Assembly (NCBI RefSeq): GCF_019393635.1
Contig: NC_057867.1
Location: 55,936,492 to 56,000,491, forward strand
Direction: 5' to 3'
Source: Dromiciops gliroides
Lineage: Eukaryota > Chordata > Mammalia > Microbiotheria > Microbiotheriidae
DNA: 64,000 nt
Below the pieces are notes generated by a model. That model was not told where the DNA came from. It worked only from the letters and a program-made list of their open reading frames with translations, and ran no database searches. Shown in pieces: positions 45,219-56,349 of the stretch; position 1 is the first letter of the stretch, and the number at the start of each line of letters is the position of its first letter. Both the position numbers and the translations under genes were made by a program.

Positions 45219-45600
45219 GAAAGATGTGATTAGCAGCCACTGGGGCATTCCACAAAGTTGACAAAATAAACTGCATGTAATAATAATATACCTTTGCATA
45301 GTGCCTTATTTAAAGCATTAAGCATTTGAGACTATGTCCATAGAACTTGGTTCACTGTGGTGTTCGGTGTCGAGAAACCATTGCTCTTTGGTAGCAATTA
45401 GACTCTTTTTCAAGGCTTCTATTGCAACTATAGAGGAAGAAAGAACAAGTTTAAAGGCAAACTACAAGAGCCACTTTGACCAGAGGAGGGAAAGGAATGA
45501 AAAGAGAAGAAAAACTTTCAGGAATATACAGGGCATTTCCTCTCTCTTTTGGGAGTTAGGGTGATAATCCTAGCATTTTAAAGTCCCTGATACTATAGCA
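45217..45600. other. No recognised gene
   Basis: The plus frame 45334-45564 (76 codons, charged C-terminal half) has no recognisable motif and lies in purine-rich sequence. Confidence 0.4.
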
Positions 45601-45607
45601 AAGAAAG

Positions 45608-45665
45608 AAACAAGCATTTATTAAGTAGTAAGTGCCAGGCATTGTATTAAGCATTGCAAGGAGGC
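45608..45665 (-). mobile_element. L2 or MIR 3' tail fragment
   Basis: CAAGCATTTATTAAGTAG, then GTGCCAGGCATTGTATTAAG. This is the reverse of the common L2/CORE tail. It may be the displaced 3' end of the L2 at 46190-47340. Confidence 0.6.
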
Positions 45666-46189
45666 AAGGGAAGGCTGGCCTTAAGAAATACTAGACTATG
45701 GGAAAAAGTGTTGGACCTGGAGAAGAGATATCCCATGGTAAGTAGGCTGAAGTGGTTAAGTGGATCTGCAGGGCCAGGAGGTCCCAGGTACTGACAGTTG
45801 TTCCAGAATGAGAGAAGAGGGGAAGTATGGAGACCAGGAGTCAGGTGCAGAGATGGTCTGAGGGCAATCTCTTGCTTTAACCTTCGACTTAGGTAACTGC
45901 TTCCACAGGGAACCTGTGCAAATGACTTAGCAAAGACTTGTGCAAAAAAGATGCCCCTGAGAAATCTCCACACATATTTTGCTGGGAGTGATGCCTTTAT
46001 TGGGGTCTGCCCTTACCACTTTAATCTTAGCATGGGCTTTTGGCTCTAGATGGTTCCTGGAAATGGAGGATGCTGGTTGGATTCTGCAGTTGGTCATATA
46101 GCACTGTGAACAATGAAATGAGACTAGAGGTCTTGTCAAAGTTGGTCAGATTATTTAAAGAGACAAGTTTAAGCAATAACTTGTGAAAC
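45666..46189. other. Unclassified DNA between L2-like pieces
   Basis: About 520 bp, somewhat GC-richer. The minus frames 45647-45973 (108 codons) and 45927-46139 show no domain. It may be an insertion into the L2. Confidence 0.35.
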
Positions 46190-47340
46190 TAGTAATCACT
46201 TATCAAGCTCCTACTACAAAGAAAGAAGAAAGCCCCTGCCCTCAAGGAGTTCATAATCTAATGAGGGAGACAACATACAAATAATTATGTAAAAAGAATT
46301 TGTATAGAGGATAAATCAGACATAATCAACAGAAAGAAGGCAATACAATTAAGAGGGATCAGGAAAGGCTTTCTGTAGAAGATGGGATTTCATTTGGGAC
46401 CTGAAGGAAGTCTGGAGACAAAGATGAAGAAGAAAAGCATTCCAGGTATGAGGCCCAGCCAGCAAAGATACCCAGAGTCCAGAGATGGCATGTCTTGTTT
46501 GAAGAACAAGTAGGAAGTCAGTGTCACTGGATAGAAGAATATATGGTGGGTAGGTGAAGTGTGGTGTATAAGAAGACAGGAAAGGCATAAAGAGTCCAGG
46601 TTATGAAGGGCTTTGAGTGTTAAAGGAAGGATTTTATATTTGTGGAGTTTATTGTATAAATAACATGGTCAGACCTAAGGTTTAGAATGATTATTTTGAC
46701 AGCTGAGTGGACAGTGGATTACAATGGGGAGAGGCTGGAGGCAGGGAGCCCAGCTTGAAAGCATGATCTGGATGAGGATAAAAAAAAATGGAGACTGAGA
46801 ATGAGCAGTCCGATATGTAAAGGAAAAAAACAGAAGAAAACAGTGTCATGAAAACTTGAGAGAAGAAGAGTGATACTCTTTAAGGAAAAGAGTGTGATTG
46901 GCAGTGTCAAAGGCTACAGAGAGCTCAAAGAGGATGGCTGCTTCAGACCCTTCAGAGTTAAGGAGAGTGAAAGAAGTAGAAATCGAGGCATCTGTAGCAG
47001 ATTGGGTTCTCAGAGAATTTAGCCACAAAAATAAGAAGGAATATGGGTCCATAAGTGAGGGCATGAATCAAATGAGGGTTGTTTGAGGATGGCTGAGACA
47101 TGATCATTATTTTAGACATTAGGGAAGCAGCCAGGAGACAGGGAGAGACTGAGGATGTGAGAGAGTGGTGGTGAGAGAGGGTAAAATATATCGGAGAAGA
47201 CAGGATGGAATAGGATCACTTGGGAAAATAGAGGGGTTAGCTTTGGCAAGGAGGATGGGTAGCTCTTCACGTGAGGCCGGGGTGAAAGGGGAAATAGTGG
47301 CAGAAGGCATGTGGGTGATGTAAGATGTAAGAATGGGCTG
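46190..47340 (-). mobile_element. L2-clade LINE, ORF2 reverse-transcriptase part and 3' region
   Basis: The 3' end shows CCCCTGCCCTCAAGGAGTTC. The coding part on the minus strand has ELSVAFDTANH (about 46885-46920), matching the DLSAAFDTVDH motif A of L2 with the catalytic Asp replaced by Glu. Upstream is SDPIPSCLLRYILPSL (about 47150-47220), like the SLDPIPSSLL region of L2. Frames of 63-79 codons are separated by stops and shifts. Confidence 0.82.
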
Positions 47341-47359
47341 CTTTGAAAATGGTAGGTTT

Positions 47360-47497
47360 CTCTTCTTTGGAAGTCGTCTAGGAGAGGCTAGATGACTACT
47401 TTTCAGGTTTGTTATAGTGGTATTTCTTTTCTAGTATTGTTTGGAATAGATGGCCACTAAGATTCCTTTTAACTCAAAAAATTCTTTGATTTTATGA
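47360..47497 (+). mobile_element. CR1/L3-type LINE 3' end
   Basis: GGAGAGGCTAGATGACTACT, TATAGTGGTATTTC, and TTTGGAATAGATGGCCACTA, then CTTTGATTTTATGA. This matches the known L3/CR1 terminus (a TGGACTAGATGACCT-type block and an ATTCTATGA-type end). Very old. Confidence 0.6.
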
Positions 47498-47499
47498 AA

Positions 47500-48735
47500 A
47501 TCATCCCATTTCTTTCTCACAGACTTGTTATCTGAAAGCCTGCTATTATTTTCATTCATATAACAAGCTAATTTAAAACAGAATGTAGTTCAAAGAAAGA
47601 ATGTAGTATTACCATCTAAAAAGTTGAGTTTGATTTATGAAGAAATATGTTTTTAATTCTCAAAAGTGTTGGATTTTTTTTTTTTTTACAAAAGGAGCCA
47701 GTCACAAAGAAGAAAGAAATGATTTTGAATCGGTTCTTTTTCTCAATGTACTCAATATTATTCCTCCTCCTATTATCTGGTAACCTAATCACCACATAAT
47801 ACATACATTTACATATTATCATTTTAAGTTACCTGTACTTGGTAGAATTTTTGTTTTGGCAAATAGCTGATTAACCTCTTGAACTTCATTAAGAAAAAGT
47901 AAAAGGTACTAAATGACATAGACTGGAATTTGGTCAGACCTCTGAGGTTAATGTATCCTTCTTCTGGGGGAAAAAAACCAACAACAACAACAACAACAAA
48001 AAACCCTGTAGTCTGTTTAATGACTACAGATAATGAGAAAATCTTGTATTGAACATGTTATCTATAAAAGTGACCACATAGAGAAGAGAATACTTGAGCA
48101 CCATTCTGGGTGTGCTGACCCATTATTAACCGAAAGGGAAAATCATGTCTTCTTGGTTTCCAACACCATTTCTGTTTTATTTTGAGTCTCTTTAAGCTAT
48201 TGTCTATTTGAAAAATTGTATTAATTTAATTTAATCAGTAGATTAACATGTTCTAACAAATATTATAATCATATCATTAATATATTATTATTCTGATTAT
48301 TAATGAGATGGTATATAAATTATAAAGATATATTTATTGATGTATTATCTCAATATATAACATATTAATATAATATATTAGATTAGTATGTATTATATGT
48401 AAATGTATACATATTTTACTTGGTAGAATATGCTTTCAGTTAACCAAACTAACTTATGGCAGAGCACATTGCTCCCAAAACAGTCAATTAATTCATTATC
48501 AACAGAAAAGAATGATGTATTCTTTAAATTTAGTGATTCCTTACTGAAGTTGACCATTGTGTTTGAACAAAGTTCTGTTGCCTCTCTTTGCTGATTCTAT
48601 TTACATTGTTGCAGACATAGAGTCATAGTCTAAATAGTATTTTGGGCTATAATTTCTTGATTTTGCATTATTCATATGAGTTTTCCCATGTTAAAAAAGA
48701 ACTTTTAACTTTGATGTGTACGGTCTTTGACCATT
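47500..48735. other. No recognised gene; very AT-rich
   Basis: Contains an (AAC)n run at 47978-48001 and a strongly AT-rich part at about 48220-48415 (many TATTA/ATATA words). No coding or repeat family identified. Confidence 0.5.
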
Positions 48736-48739
48736 TTAA

Positions 48740-49330
48740 AACATCTCTTGTTTTTTTCTTCTTGTTGACTTTATTAAAATTGATGTTATCAGTGTATTTT
48801 GTTCTTTTGGATCTACTTCCTATGTTTTATATCACTTTAAAACTATTTCCCGGGGCGGCTAGGTGGTGCAGTGGATAGAGCACCGGCCCTGGAGTCAGTA
48901 GTACCTGAGTTCAAATCTGGCCTCAGACACTTAACACTTACTAGCTGTGTGACCCTGGGCAAGTCACTTAACCCCAATTGCCTCACTAAAAAAAACAAAA
49001 AACAAAAAACAAAAAAACACTATTTCCCCATATTTCCCTAAATTATTGATATCTTTCTTCATTATGGCATAACAATATTATATTCATTAACATTTTTGTT
49101 CATTCTTTTAAAAATTGTTGGAAATATTTTATTTGGAACTTTTTGTTGAGACAAATAACACTACTATGAATGTTTTTATACGTGTGGGTCATTTTTCACT
49201 GTTGGTAGCCTTCTTGGGACATATAATCCCAGTGGGAAACAGTTTGACCTAATGGGTGTGAATAGTTTGGTAATTTACCCTTTGTTATTTTAAATTGTTT
49301 CCAAGAGCAGTTTAACCAGCACTCTTTTTC
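48740..49330 (-). mobile_element. Old L1, ORF2 C-terminal/3' part, interrupted by SINE
   Basis: After the SINE, antisense L1 blocks follow in order: TTATGGCATAACAATATTAT, TGAATGTTTTTATACG, CTTGGGACATATAATCCC, and AATTGTTTCCAAGAGCAGTT. The part before the SINE is weaker. Confidence 0.55.
48852..49015 (+). mobile_element. W-type tRNA-derived SINE
   Basis: GGGGCGGCTAGGTGGTGCAG head, CCCCAATTGCCTCAC end, and an (AAAAAAC)n tail. The duplication is ACTATTTCCC at 48842-48851 and again from 49020 in the host L1. Confidence 0.93.
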
Positions 49331-49629
49331 CCCACAGTTGAATTTAGGTACTGTGGATTTGTAGTAGTTATGTCAGCATTTTGCTGCCATTTTTATTTGA
49401 TGATTCTTTACCATCCAAGAGCAAGAAGAGAATAGAATTTAGAAGGTGTGATCAAAGGTCAGTCTATAAGAACAAAGGGGCTGTGTGAGGATGATAGCAA
49501 AGCCATCATTGTATAAAAGACAATGGCATCAGAAAATTAAGTGTGGCCAGTAAGGGATTTATTTAATGGATTGGTTCAATTGGGAGTGGACACACAAATG
49601 AAGACCACGATAAGGCAAAGGTTCTTAAC

Positions 49630-49694
49630 ATTCTCATGTTCTGGACCACTTGGGCAGTCAAGAGAAGCCTGTGGATCTTATAATCATGCTGTTT
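49630..49694 (+). mobile_element. Old DNA-transposon-like relic, left part
   Basis: GTTCTGGACCACTTGGGCAG, then GAAGCCTGTGGATCTTATAA. It resembles a common mammalian non-autonomous DNA transposon with GGACCCCTTGGGCAGTC. Its expected continuation (ATGCATAAAATAAAGCACAT) appears at 53426 after 3.7 kb of inserted L1. Confidence 0.5.
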
Positions 49695-51384
49695 AATTAT
49701 TTTTTCTAATTAAATGCAGAAATTTTTAACATTATTTTTTTATATATTTCAAGTTTCAAATCCTTTTCTTCCCTCCCTCCCACTCCCCATCTTTGAGAAG
49801 GCAAGCAATTTGGTATGTTATACATGTGCAGTCATGAAAAATAAATTTTCATATTAGTCAGGTTGTGAAAGAAAACAGACTGAAAAAGAAATCATTTTTA
49901 AAAGTATGCTTGGATATGCATTTAGACTCCATTGGTTCTTTCTCTGGAGGTGGATAGCATTTTTCATCATGAGCCCTTTGGAATTGCCTTTGATCATTTT
50001 ACAATATTGCTGTTATTGTATGCAATGGTTTACTTTATGTTGAATCAGTTCATGTAACTCTCTTCAGGTTTTCCTGAAAACATCCTGCTTGTTACTTCTT
50101 ACAACATAGTCATATTCCATCACAATCATATACCACAGCTTCTTTAACCATTCCCCAGTTGATGTGCATCCTTTCAATGTTCAATTCTGTGTCACCACAA
50201 AAGAGCACCTATAGTTTTATACATATAGGTTCATTTCCTTTTTTAAAAATCTTTTTGAGATACAGACCTAGTAAAGGTATTGCTGGGTATGCACAGTTTT
50301 ATAGCCTTTTGGGCAGAGTTTCAAATTGTTTTCCAGAATGGTTGGATCAACTCACAGTTCCACAAACAGTGCATTAGTGTCCCTATTTTCCCACATCCCC
50401 TTCATTCGTCATTTCCCTTTTGTGTCCTTAGCTAGTCTGATAGGTGTGAGGGGGTACCTTAGATTTATTTTTATTTGAATTTATCTAATCAATAGTGATT
50501 TAGAACGTTTTTATATGACTATAGATAATTTGGATTTCTTCATCTGAAAACTGCTTGTTCATATCTTTAGGTCATTTATCAGTTGGGGAATCAGTTGGCT
50601 ATTCTTATAAATTTGCCTCAGTTCTCTATACATTTGAAAAATGTGGCCTTTATCAGAGATACTTGCTGTAAAGATATTGAATTTAATGTAATCAAAATTA
50701 TAAATTTTACATTCTATAATGATTTCTATCTCTTGTTCTATCATATATTCTTCCCTTCTCCATATCTGACAGATAAACTTCCATGTTTCATTAATTTGTT
50801 TATGGTATCACCCTTTATGTCAAAAACTTGTACCCAATTTGACCTTGTGTTGGTATATGGTGTGAAATGTTGTTCTACACCTAGTTTCTGCCAAACAGCT
50901 TTCTAGTTTTCTCAGCAGTTTTTTGTCAAATAATAAGTTCTTTTCCAAAATCTTGAATCTTTGGATTTATCAAACACTAGAGTACTACGGTCATTTACTA
51001 CTACATCTTTTGTACTTAATCTATTTCATGATCCGCCAGTCTATTTCTTAGCCAGTTCTGTTTTGATGATTAGCACTTTGTAATACAGTTTGAGATTTGC
51101 TATGGCTAAGTCACCTTCCTTGACATTTTTCTCATCAATTCCTTTGATATTATTGACTTTTTGTTCTTCCAGATGAATTTTGTTGTTATGTTTTCTAGGT
51201 CTATAAAATAATTTTGGTAGTTTAATTGAAATGACACTAAATAAGTAAATTAACTTAGGTAGAATTGTCATTTTTATTCTATTTGCTCATCCTACCCATG
51301 AATTAATATTTTTCTAATTGTTTCTCTTTCTGTTTTTGGTACTAGACTTTGTTGGCGATATAGAAATACTGATGATTTATGTGG

Positions 51385-51470
51385 GTTTATTATATATATA
51401 CATATGTGCATATATAATACATATATACATATGTATATATGTATATAACATATATATATATATTCTATAT
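51385..51470. repeat. (TA)n/(CATA)n-rich tract inside L1
   Basis: Alternating TATA, CATATG and GTATA words. It lies where ORF2 sequence stops and ORF1 sequence resumes, marking the rearrangement junction. Confidence 0.85.
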
Positions 51471-52571
51471 TATTCAGTGATTTTTTTGTACTTCTTTACC
51501 CATTTGGCCAATTCTGCTTTTTAAGGAGTTCCTCTCTTGAGTAGATTTTTGTATATCCTTTGCCATTTGTATTGCTCTGTTTTTTAAGGTATTTTTTTTT
51601 CTTCAGCAATTTTTTTGGCATCCTTTATCAAGTTCTTAACTTTTTTCCACATGATATTCTTCCCTTATTCTTATTTCTTTTCTGAGTTTTTCCTCTACCT
51701 GCTCTTATTTCATTTTAAAAATCCTTTTTTGTAGTTCTTTCAGGGCATGAGACCAATTCACATTTTTCTTTGAGGCTTTGCACATTCTTGGTTTTATTTC
51801 ATCATCTTCTTTCAAGTTTGTGTTTTGATCTTCACTGTCATCATAGTAACTTTGTGTGGTCTGGTTCTTTTTGTTGTTTTTTGCTAATTTTCCAGTTTTT
51901 TTCTTGTCTTTTAACTTTGTTAAAGTTGGATTCTGCTCCAAGATTGGGAGGGGGCACTGTTCCTGGCTTCAGGTTTTTTGTTCCACATATTTCAGAGCTA
52001 ATTCTGGGAATTAGGGATGGTTGGCCACTGCTAGGTCTTAGTTCTTCCAAGGTGGTATGATCTAAGGAATGGTGTAATCACTGTTTTCTTGGCCTGTGCT
52101 CTCATCTGTGAGCAATAAGAAACACTTTTTTTCCTTCCTGGAGCCACATCCAGGGTCCCTCTCCTGCTAATGGTCTTCCTCACCCTGAGACTACAACCCA
52201 GAACCAAACATGGGCAATGCAACAGAGTTCCCTGCTCCCTGTGTCAACAAAGGGTCCCCTGCAATCTCCTGAAAAGTTGTCCAACCCCCTTACCATCTCA
52301 AGTCTGATATCTCCACAAGCTACTACTGCTGAATTAGTCACCCACCCCCACCCCCCAGCTTGCTGAGGCAGCCTTTACTGGACTCCACTGTACTCTTACT
52401 CCACTAAGACAGATCTTTCCTGTTGACCCTCCATGGTGTCTTGGGCTACAAAATTTTTTCACTCCATCCTTTTTGTTTGTTCTGCCACTTCAGAAATTAC
52501 CTTGAACAATTACTTTAACATTGTTTGGAGGAAAATTTTGGAGAGCTTAGGTAATTTCCTGCATTTACTGT

Positions 52572-52583
52572 GCCATCTTGGCT
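52572..52583 (-). promoter_or_regulatory. L1 5'-end YY1-like motif, well preserved
   Basis: Minus strand AGCCAAGATGGC at the start of the L1 5' UTR, carrying the AAGATGGC core of the YY1 site known from human L1. Binding is inferred from position and sequence only. Confidence 0.45.
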
Positions 52584-52606
52584 TCATCCCAGAATCATAT
52601 ATTTTT

Positions 52607-53410
52607 TAATAATAAACTTATTTATTTATAGTTTTGGGTTCCAATTTTTATTCCTCTTTCCATCCCTGAGATGGCAAAAAATCATATATGGGTTTTACAT
52701 GTATGATTATGTAAAACATTATCATCATTTTTATACAAGTGAACTTTATTAACAGGAAAAAAATGAAAGAAAGTGAAAAAGCATGCTTCATTCTGTTCCA
52801 TCAATATCAGTTCTTTCTTTGGAGGTGGATAGTATGTTTCATCAATAGTCCTTTGGGATTGTCTTGAATTATTGTATTGTTGAAAATAGTCAAGTCATTC
52901 ACAGTTCTTCATTAAACAATATTACTGTCTCTGTGTACAATGTTCTCTTGGTTTTGTGCACTTCATTTCTTATAACACAATAATATTCCATTACCATCAT
53001 ATACCACAGTTTGTTTAGCCATTTGCCAATTGATGGGCATTTCTTTGATTTCCAATTCTTAGCCACCACAAAAAGAGCTGCTATAAATATTTTTGTACAA
53101 ATAGGTATTTTTTTCTTTTTTGGGGATATCTTTGAGATATAAACCTAGCAGTGGTATTGCTAGATCAAAGGGTGTGCACAGTTCTATAGCCCTTTGGGCA
53201 AAGTTCCAAATTGCTCTCCAGAATGGTTGGATCTTTTCACAACTCCACCAACAGTCGATTAGCATCTCAGCTTTCCCACATCCCCTCCAGCATCCAATAT
53301 TTTCCAACCTCAGAGTTGTTTTAATTTTCATTTCTCTGATCAATAATGATCTAGAGCATTTTTTCATGTGATTATAGATATCTTTGATTTCTTTATCTGA
53401 AAAGTGCTCG
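52607..53410 (-). mobile_element. L1 LINE, 5'-truncated, stacked on the L1 at 49695-52590
   Basis: 3' UTR at the left (TTTGGGTTCCAATTTTTATT), ORF2 C-terminus at the right. The 119-codon minus frame ending at 53059 has SDKEIKDIYNHMKKCSRS and IPLLGLYLKDIPKKEK. A stretch of about 20 residues is missing between IKTTLR and ENIGCWR compared with the L1 at 3699-5850. AGAATCATAT (52591-52600) and AAAATCATAT (53411-53420) look like its target duplication. Confidence 0.85.
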
Positions 53411-53420
53411 AAAATCATAT

Positions 53421-53470
53421 TTTATATGCATAAAATAAAGCACATTGGATTACAAAGGACAGCAAAGGTT
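53421..53470 (+). mobile_element. Old DNA-transposon-like relic, right part
   Basis: ATGCATAAAATAAAGCACAT then TGGATTACAAAGGACA, the probable continuation of 49630-49694. Confidence 0.45.
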
Positions 53471-53514
53471 AGGTTTTAGCTGATAATACTGGTTTAGAGA
53501 CGTTAAAATGAGTG

Positions 53515-53590
53515 AGAGTGATTCAGTGTAGTAGAAAGTGTTGTACTGGGGATCCAAAGAATTGGCTTCTAATCACAGTTTGGACTCTAA
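53515..53590 (+). mobile_element. tRNA-type (MIR-like) SINE head fragment
   Basis: GTAGTAGAAAGTGTTGTAC, and GAATTGGCTTCTAATCAC. Head only. Confidence 0.45.
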
Positions 53591-53867
53591 ACTCAACATG
53601 AATTATAATTCACTTTAATTCAACAGATATGATAAGCACCACATAGCAGTTTTATAAAGAGCCAAAGTCCTAAAAATTAAGCAACTTATGACTTCAGGAA
53701 ACCATTATTGCTCTACAGAATGCTTCATTCACAATATTACAAGAAAAAGCTATTTATTTCTACACACCTCTCTCTCTCTCTCTCTCATGATTTTCTGGGA
53801 ATTATCACACTACGCATTTACTTGGAGAATGAGAAGAGTGCTTTCATTGTTCTGTATTTTTCCAAGG

Positions 53868-54060
53868 AGGGATGTAGTACAATGCAAAAAGGGTTAGGAA
53901 CCTCAAGACCTGGGTTCCTACTTTGACTCTAGCATTAATGAACTATGTGAACTACTAAGTCATTTTTTTCTTTCTGAGCTTTTGCTTCCTCATGTATCAA
54001 ATGATGGGAGCTGATAAGATGACTTCTAAGGTTCCTTCTTCAAGTTTCAGTAATTTAAGG
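53868..54060 (+). mobile_element. MIR/THER-type SINE
   Basis: GTAGTACAATGCAAAAAGGG, AGACCTGGGTTCCTACTTTG, GCTTCCTCATGTATCAAATG, then GACTTCTAAGGTTCCTTC. Full length and old. Confidence 0.7.
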
Positions 54061-54064
54061 CTTT

Positions 54065-54655
54065 GGACAAATCACATACCTTCAGCCTCTCTTAGGCCCT
54101 CCAAAGTAGCATTGCTAATTTTGAGCAGCCTATGCAAGTATATTCCTCTGTCTAGGAGGATTTAAAAGAGCTAGCTCTGTCTTTGATCCCACTGTGTTTA
54201 CTCTTCTCATCTCAGAATGACATTAAGAAAATGCATGCCCAGAAAGAGTAACATGAGGATAGAAATACTCTGAAATCAGGCATTTAGATTATTTCCTTGA
54301 ATACCTACTGCCAACAGGACAATGTATTAGGCATGATGACCAAATGTCATGGAATAAGAAGAACCTTGCCTTTTGTTTTTGTATTTTGAGCTTATAATTT
54401 GGGGAAGAAAGAAAAAAGGTAAGCAAATTTCCACGAAAATGGATGAGTTATTACTATATTATTAAACATCAATGTGTACAAAGTAAAGTTAAAGTTAATG
54501 CCTGAAAGGATTACTTATCTGAATATGAAAAAAATGCACACTTGAGTAGAGTGCTGTGCTCAATTTTCCTACTTAGCAATATGGATTTTAGAGCAAAATA
54601 CCTTGTCCTTATTTGTCAGAAAGCAGGAGCAAGGAAAGGAAAACTATTTTCTGTT
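54065..54655. other. No recognised gene or repeat
   Basis: Nothing assigned in this AT-rich stretch. Confidence 0.45.
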
Positions 54656-54661
54656 GTAGCA

Positions 54662-54918
54662 TTTGTTGTTGACTTGTTTCAGTCATGCCAGACTCTTTAT
54701 GATGTCCTTTGGGATTTTCTTAGCAAAGATACTGGAGTAGTTTGTCATTTCCTTCTCCAGCTCATTTTACAGATGAGGAAAACTGAGGCCAATAGGGTGA
54801 CATAACTTGCCCAGGATTGCACAGCTATTAAGCATCTGAGGCTGTATTTGAACTCATGAAGAGGAGTCTTCCTGATTCTAGGCCCAGGGTTTTATCCACT
54901 GTACCACCTAGCTGCTGT
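54662..54918 (-). mobile_element. MAR1-like RTE-tailed SINE
   Basis: GTTGTTGACTTGTTTCAGTC and TTTTCTTAGCAAAGATACTG at the RTE/BovB-like end, CAGCTCATTTTACAGATGAG in the middle, and TATCCACTGTACCACCTAGC at the head. Nearly complete. Confidence 0.85.
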
Positions 54919-54919
54919 A

Positions 54920-56210
54920 ATTATTGTAACATTGCTGTAGCATCACTCTCTAAAAGTGGCAAGGTTTTATTGTCATTTTTAGTGACTTGGTAAGACAAGA
55001 CCCCAGTTATTTTGAAAGATCTGTAAAGTTGCTAAAAAACAAACTGAAGAAAATATACACCGTACTAATGCCTCGGGTAATTCACCATTCAAGATGGCAT
55101 TTTTCTCATAAATTAATATTCATGAGTAAACTAGAAGGTTTCTCCAGGATTAGGTAAAAATGAACTCGGGTCCATGCAAGAGAGATCATGAAGATACCAT
55201 GAAGAAGGAAATGTAGTATGAATTCTTTATCCCTTGCAATGCCCAAAGATATTTTCTTATTCCTAAATACACTGTGGGCTACTGGAAGCATCACCAGGGA
55301 ATAAGGAAATGGAAGTAATATTGACCTTGTAGAAATGTACAGCTTTGAAGATGAAACTTACTGCTTTCAACATAAGATAGTAAGGAATAGCACTATATTA
55401 AGATATGACTATGCACTAAGTTGATTCCCTTGTGAAGACAGTCATTACTTGTAGATGACTTCAGTATTGTTGAACTTTTTCACCTCATTAAATCTCTAAA
55501 CTAGATTGGATTGATCGACACAAAAATTTTTGTGACTTCTCTCCCAACATTGCATCACTACCTCTTAGAGAATCGAAACTTTTGGGGGTATTTCAAATAA
55601 TGGGTTCAACTGTTTGTTATCTGCAAAATTGAAAGTCTTAGCCAGCATAGCCAACCAGCAATTCACAACTAATGTTCTTCTGATAAGCCAAAATCATTTT
55701 TGCATCCCAAAGAGATTATAAATAACTTGATGAGCAATATGATATAAAAGGAAACATAGGGATCATTACTTGTCTGGAAAATTAAGTTCAAATATGTGTT
55801 ACTTCAAATCAGAACATCTTTTTTTCTCCTCCAAGATTAAAAACTCATTTATAGAGCCAGTTTTGGCCCTTAGATTTAATTCAAAGCAAAAATATTCCAC
55901 ATACCACATTATGGGGGGGAATACTATATGTACTGATTAAGCATCATCTGATACTTTTCTTAGCAAATAAAAAAGCAAAACACTCAAAAACAAAAACATA
56001 GAATTTGGCTTTTCTATGAGTATCAAAGCTGTGCTTGCTATCAGCTAGTTCAAAAGTATTTAGTAAAGAAACAGAAGATACAAAGCTTTTTATTAGGCAT
56101 TTAAATTTCTAATTAAAATGTAGATATAGTTCTTCATCTGAAAGTATTTTATAACCTGTCTTTCTATCTATATCTGATAACTTTATAGGATATCAAGTCA
56201 GCTCTGGCTT
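54920..56210. other. No recognised gene or repeat
   Basis: AT-rich. A 16-bp palindrome CACAAAAATTTTTGTG lies at about 55519-55534 but has no visible partner features. No exon seen. Confidence 0.5.
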
Positions 56211-56214
56211 AGTA

Positions 56215-56345
56215 GAAATAGCACTCTACTCATGTTCAGAAGATGTGCTGTTTTTTGTATAATCTTGGATAGAACCACCTCTATAAGCTTCAGTTTCATC
56301 ATTTAGAAAATGTGAAAGGAATAATATCATACTCATTCATCTTCA
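56215..56345 (+). mobile_element. MIR-type SINE, degraded
   Basis: AGTAGAAATAGCACTCTAC, then CTTCAGTTTCATCATTTAGA and GGAATAATATCATACTC. Sense orientation. Confidence 0.55.
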
Positions 56346-56349
56346 AGAT

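Larger units (their letters stand above)
49695..52590 (-). mobile_element. L1 LINE with intact 5' end but missing middle
   Basis: Minus strand: a 5' end AGCCAAGATGGCACAG (near 52583), a GC-rich 5' UTR, ORF1 N-terminus (SYYDDSEDQNTNLKEDDE, near 51800-51860), a TA-rich tract (51385-51470), then ORF2 only from the KINPHKS-type block (about 51390) through ORF2 C-terminal frames to the 3' UTR at about 49700. The rest of ORF1, the endonuclease and the first half of reverse transcriptase are absent. About 2.9 kb long. Confidence 0.82.

Noticed and set aside
45334-45564. 76-codon plus frame with a charged C-terminal half
   Set aside because: No recognisable motif and purine-rich composition; no splice or codon evidence for an exon.
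45666-46189. A retroviral LTR between the L2-like pieces
   Set aside because: Somewhat GC-rich but without paired TG/CA ends, a convincing polyadenylation region or target duplication.
55519-55534. 16-bp palindrome CACAAAAATTTTTGTG as an operator-like site
   Set aside because: A palindrome of this size in AT-rich DNA is expected by chance and nothing nearby gives it a role.
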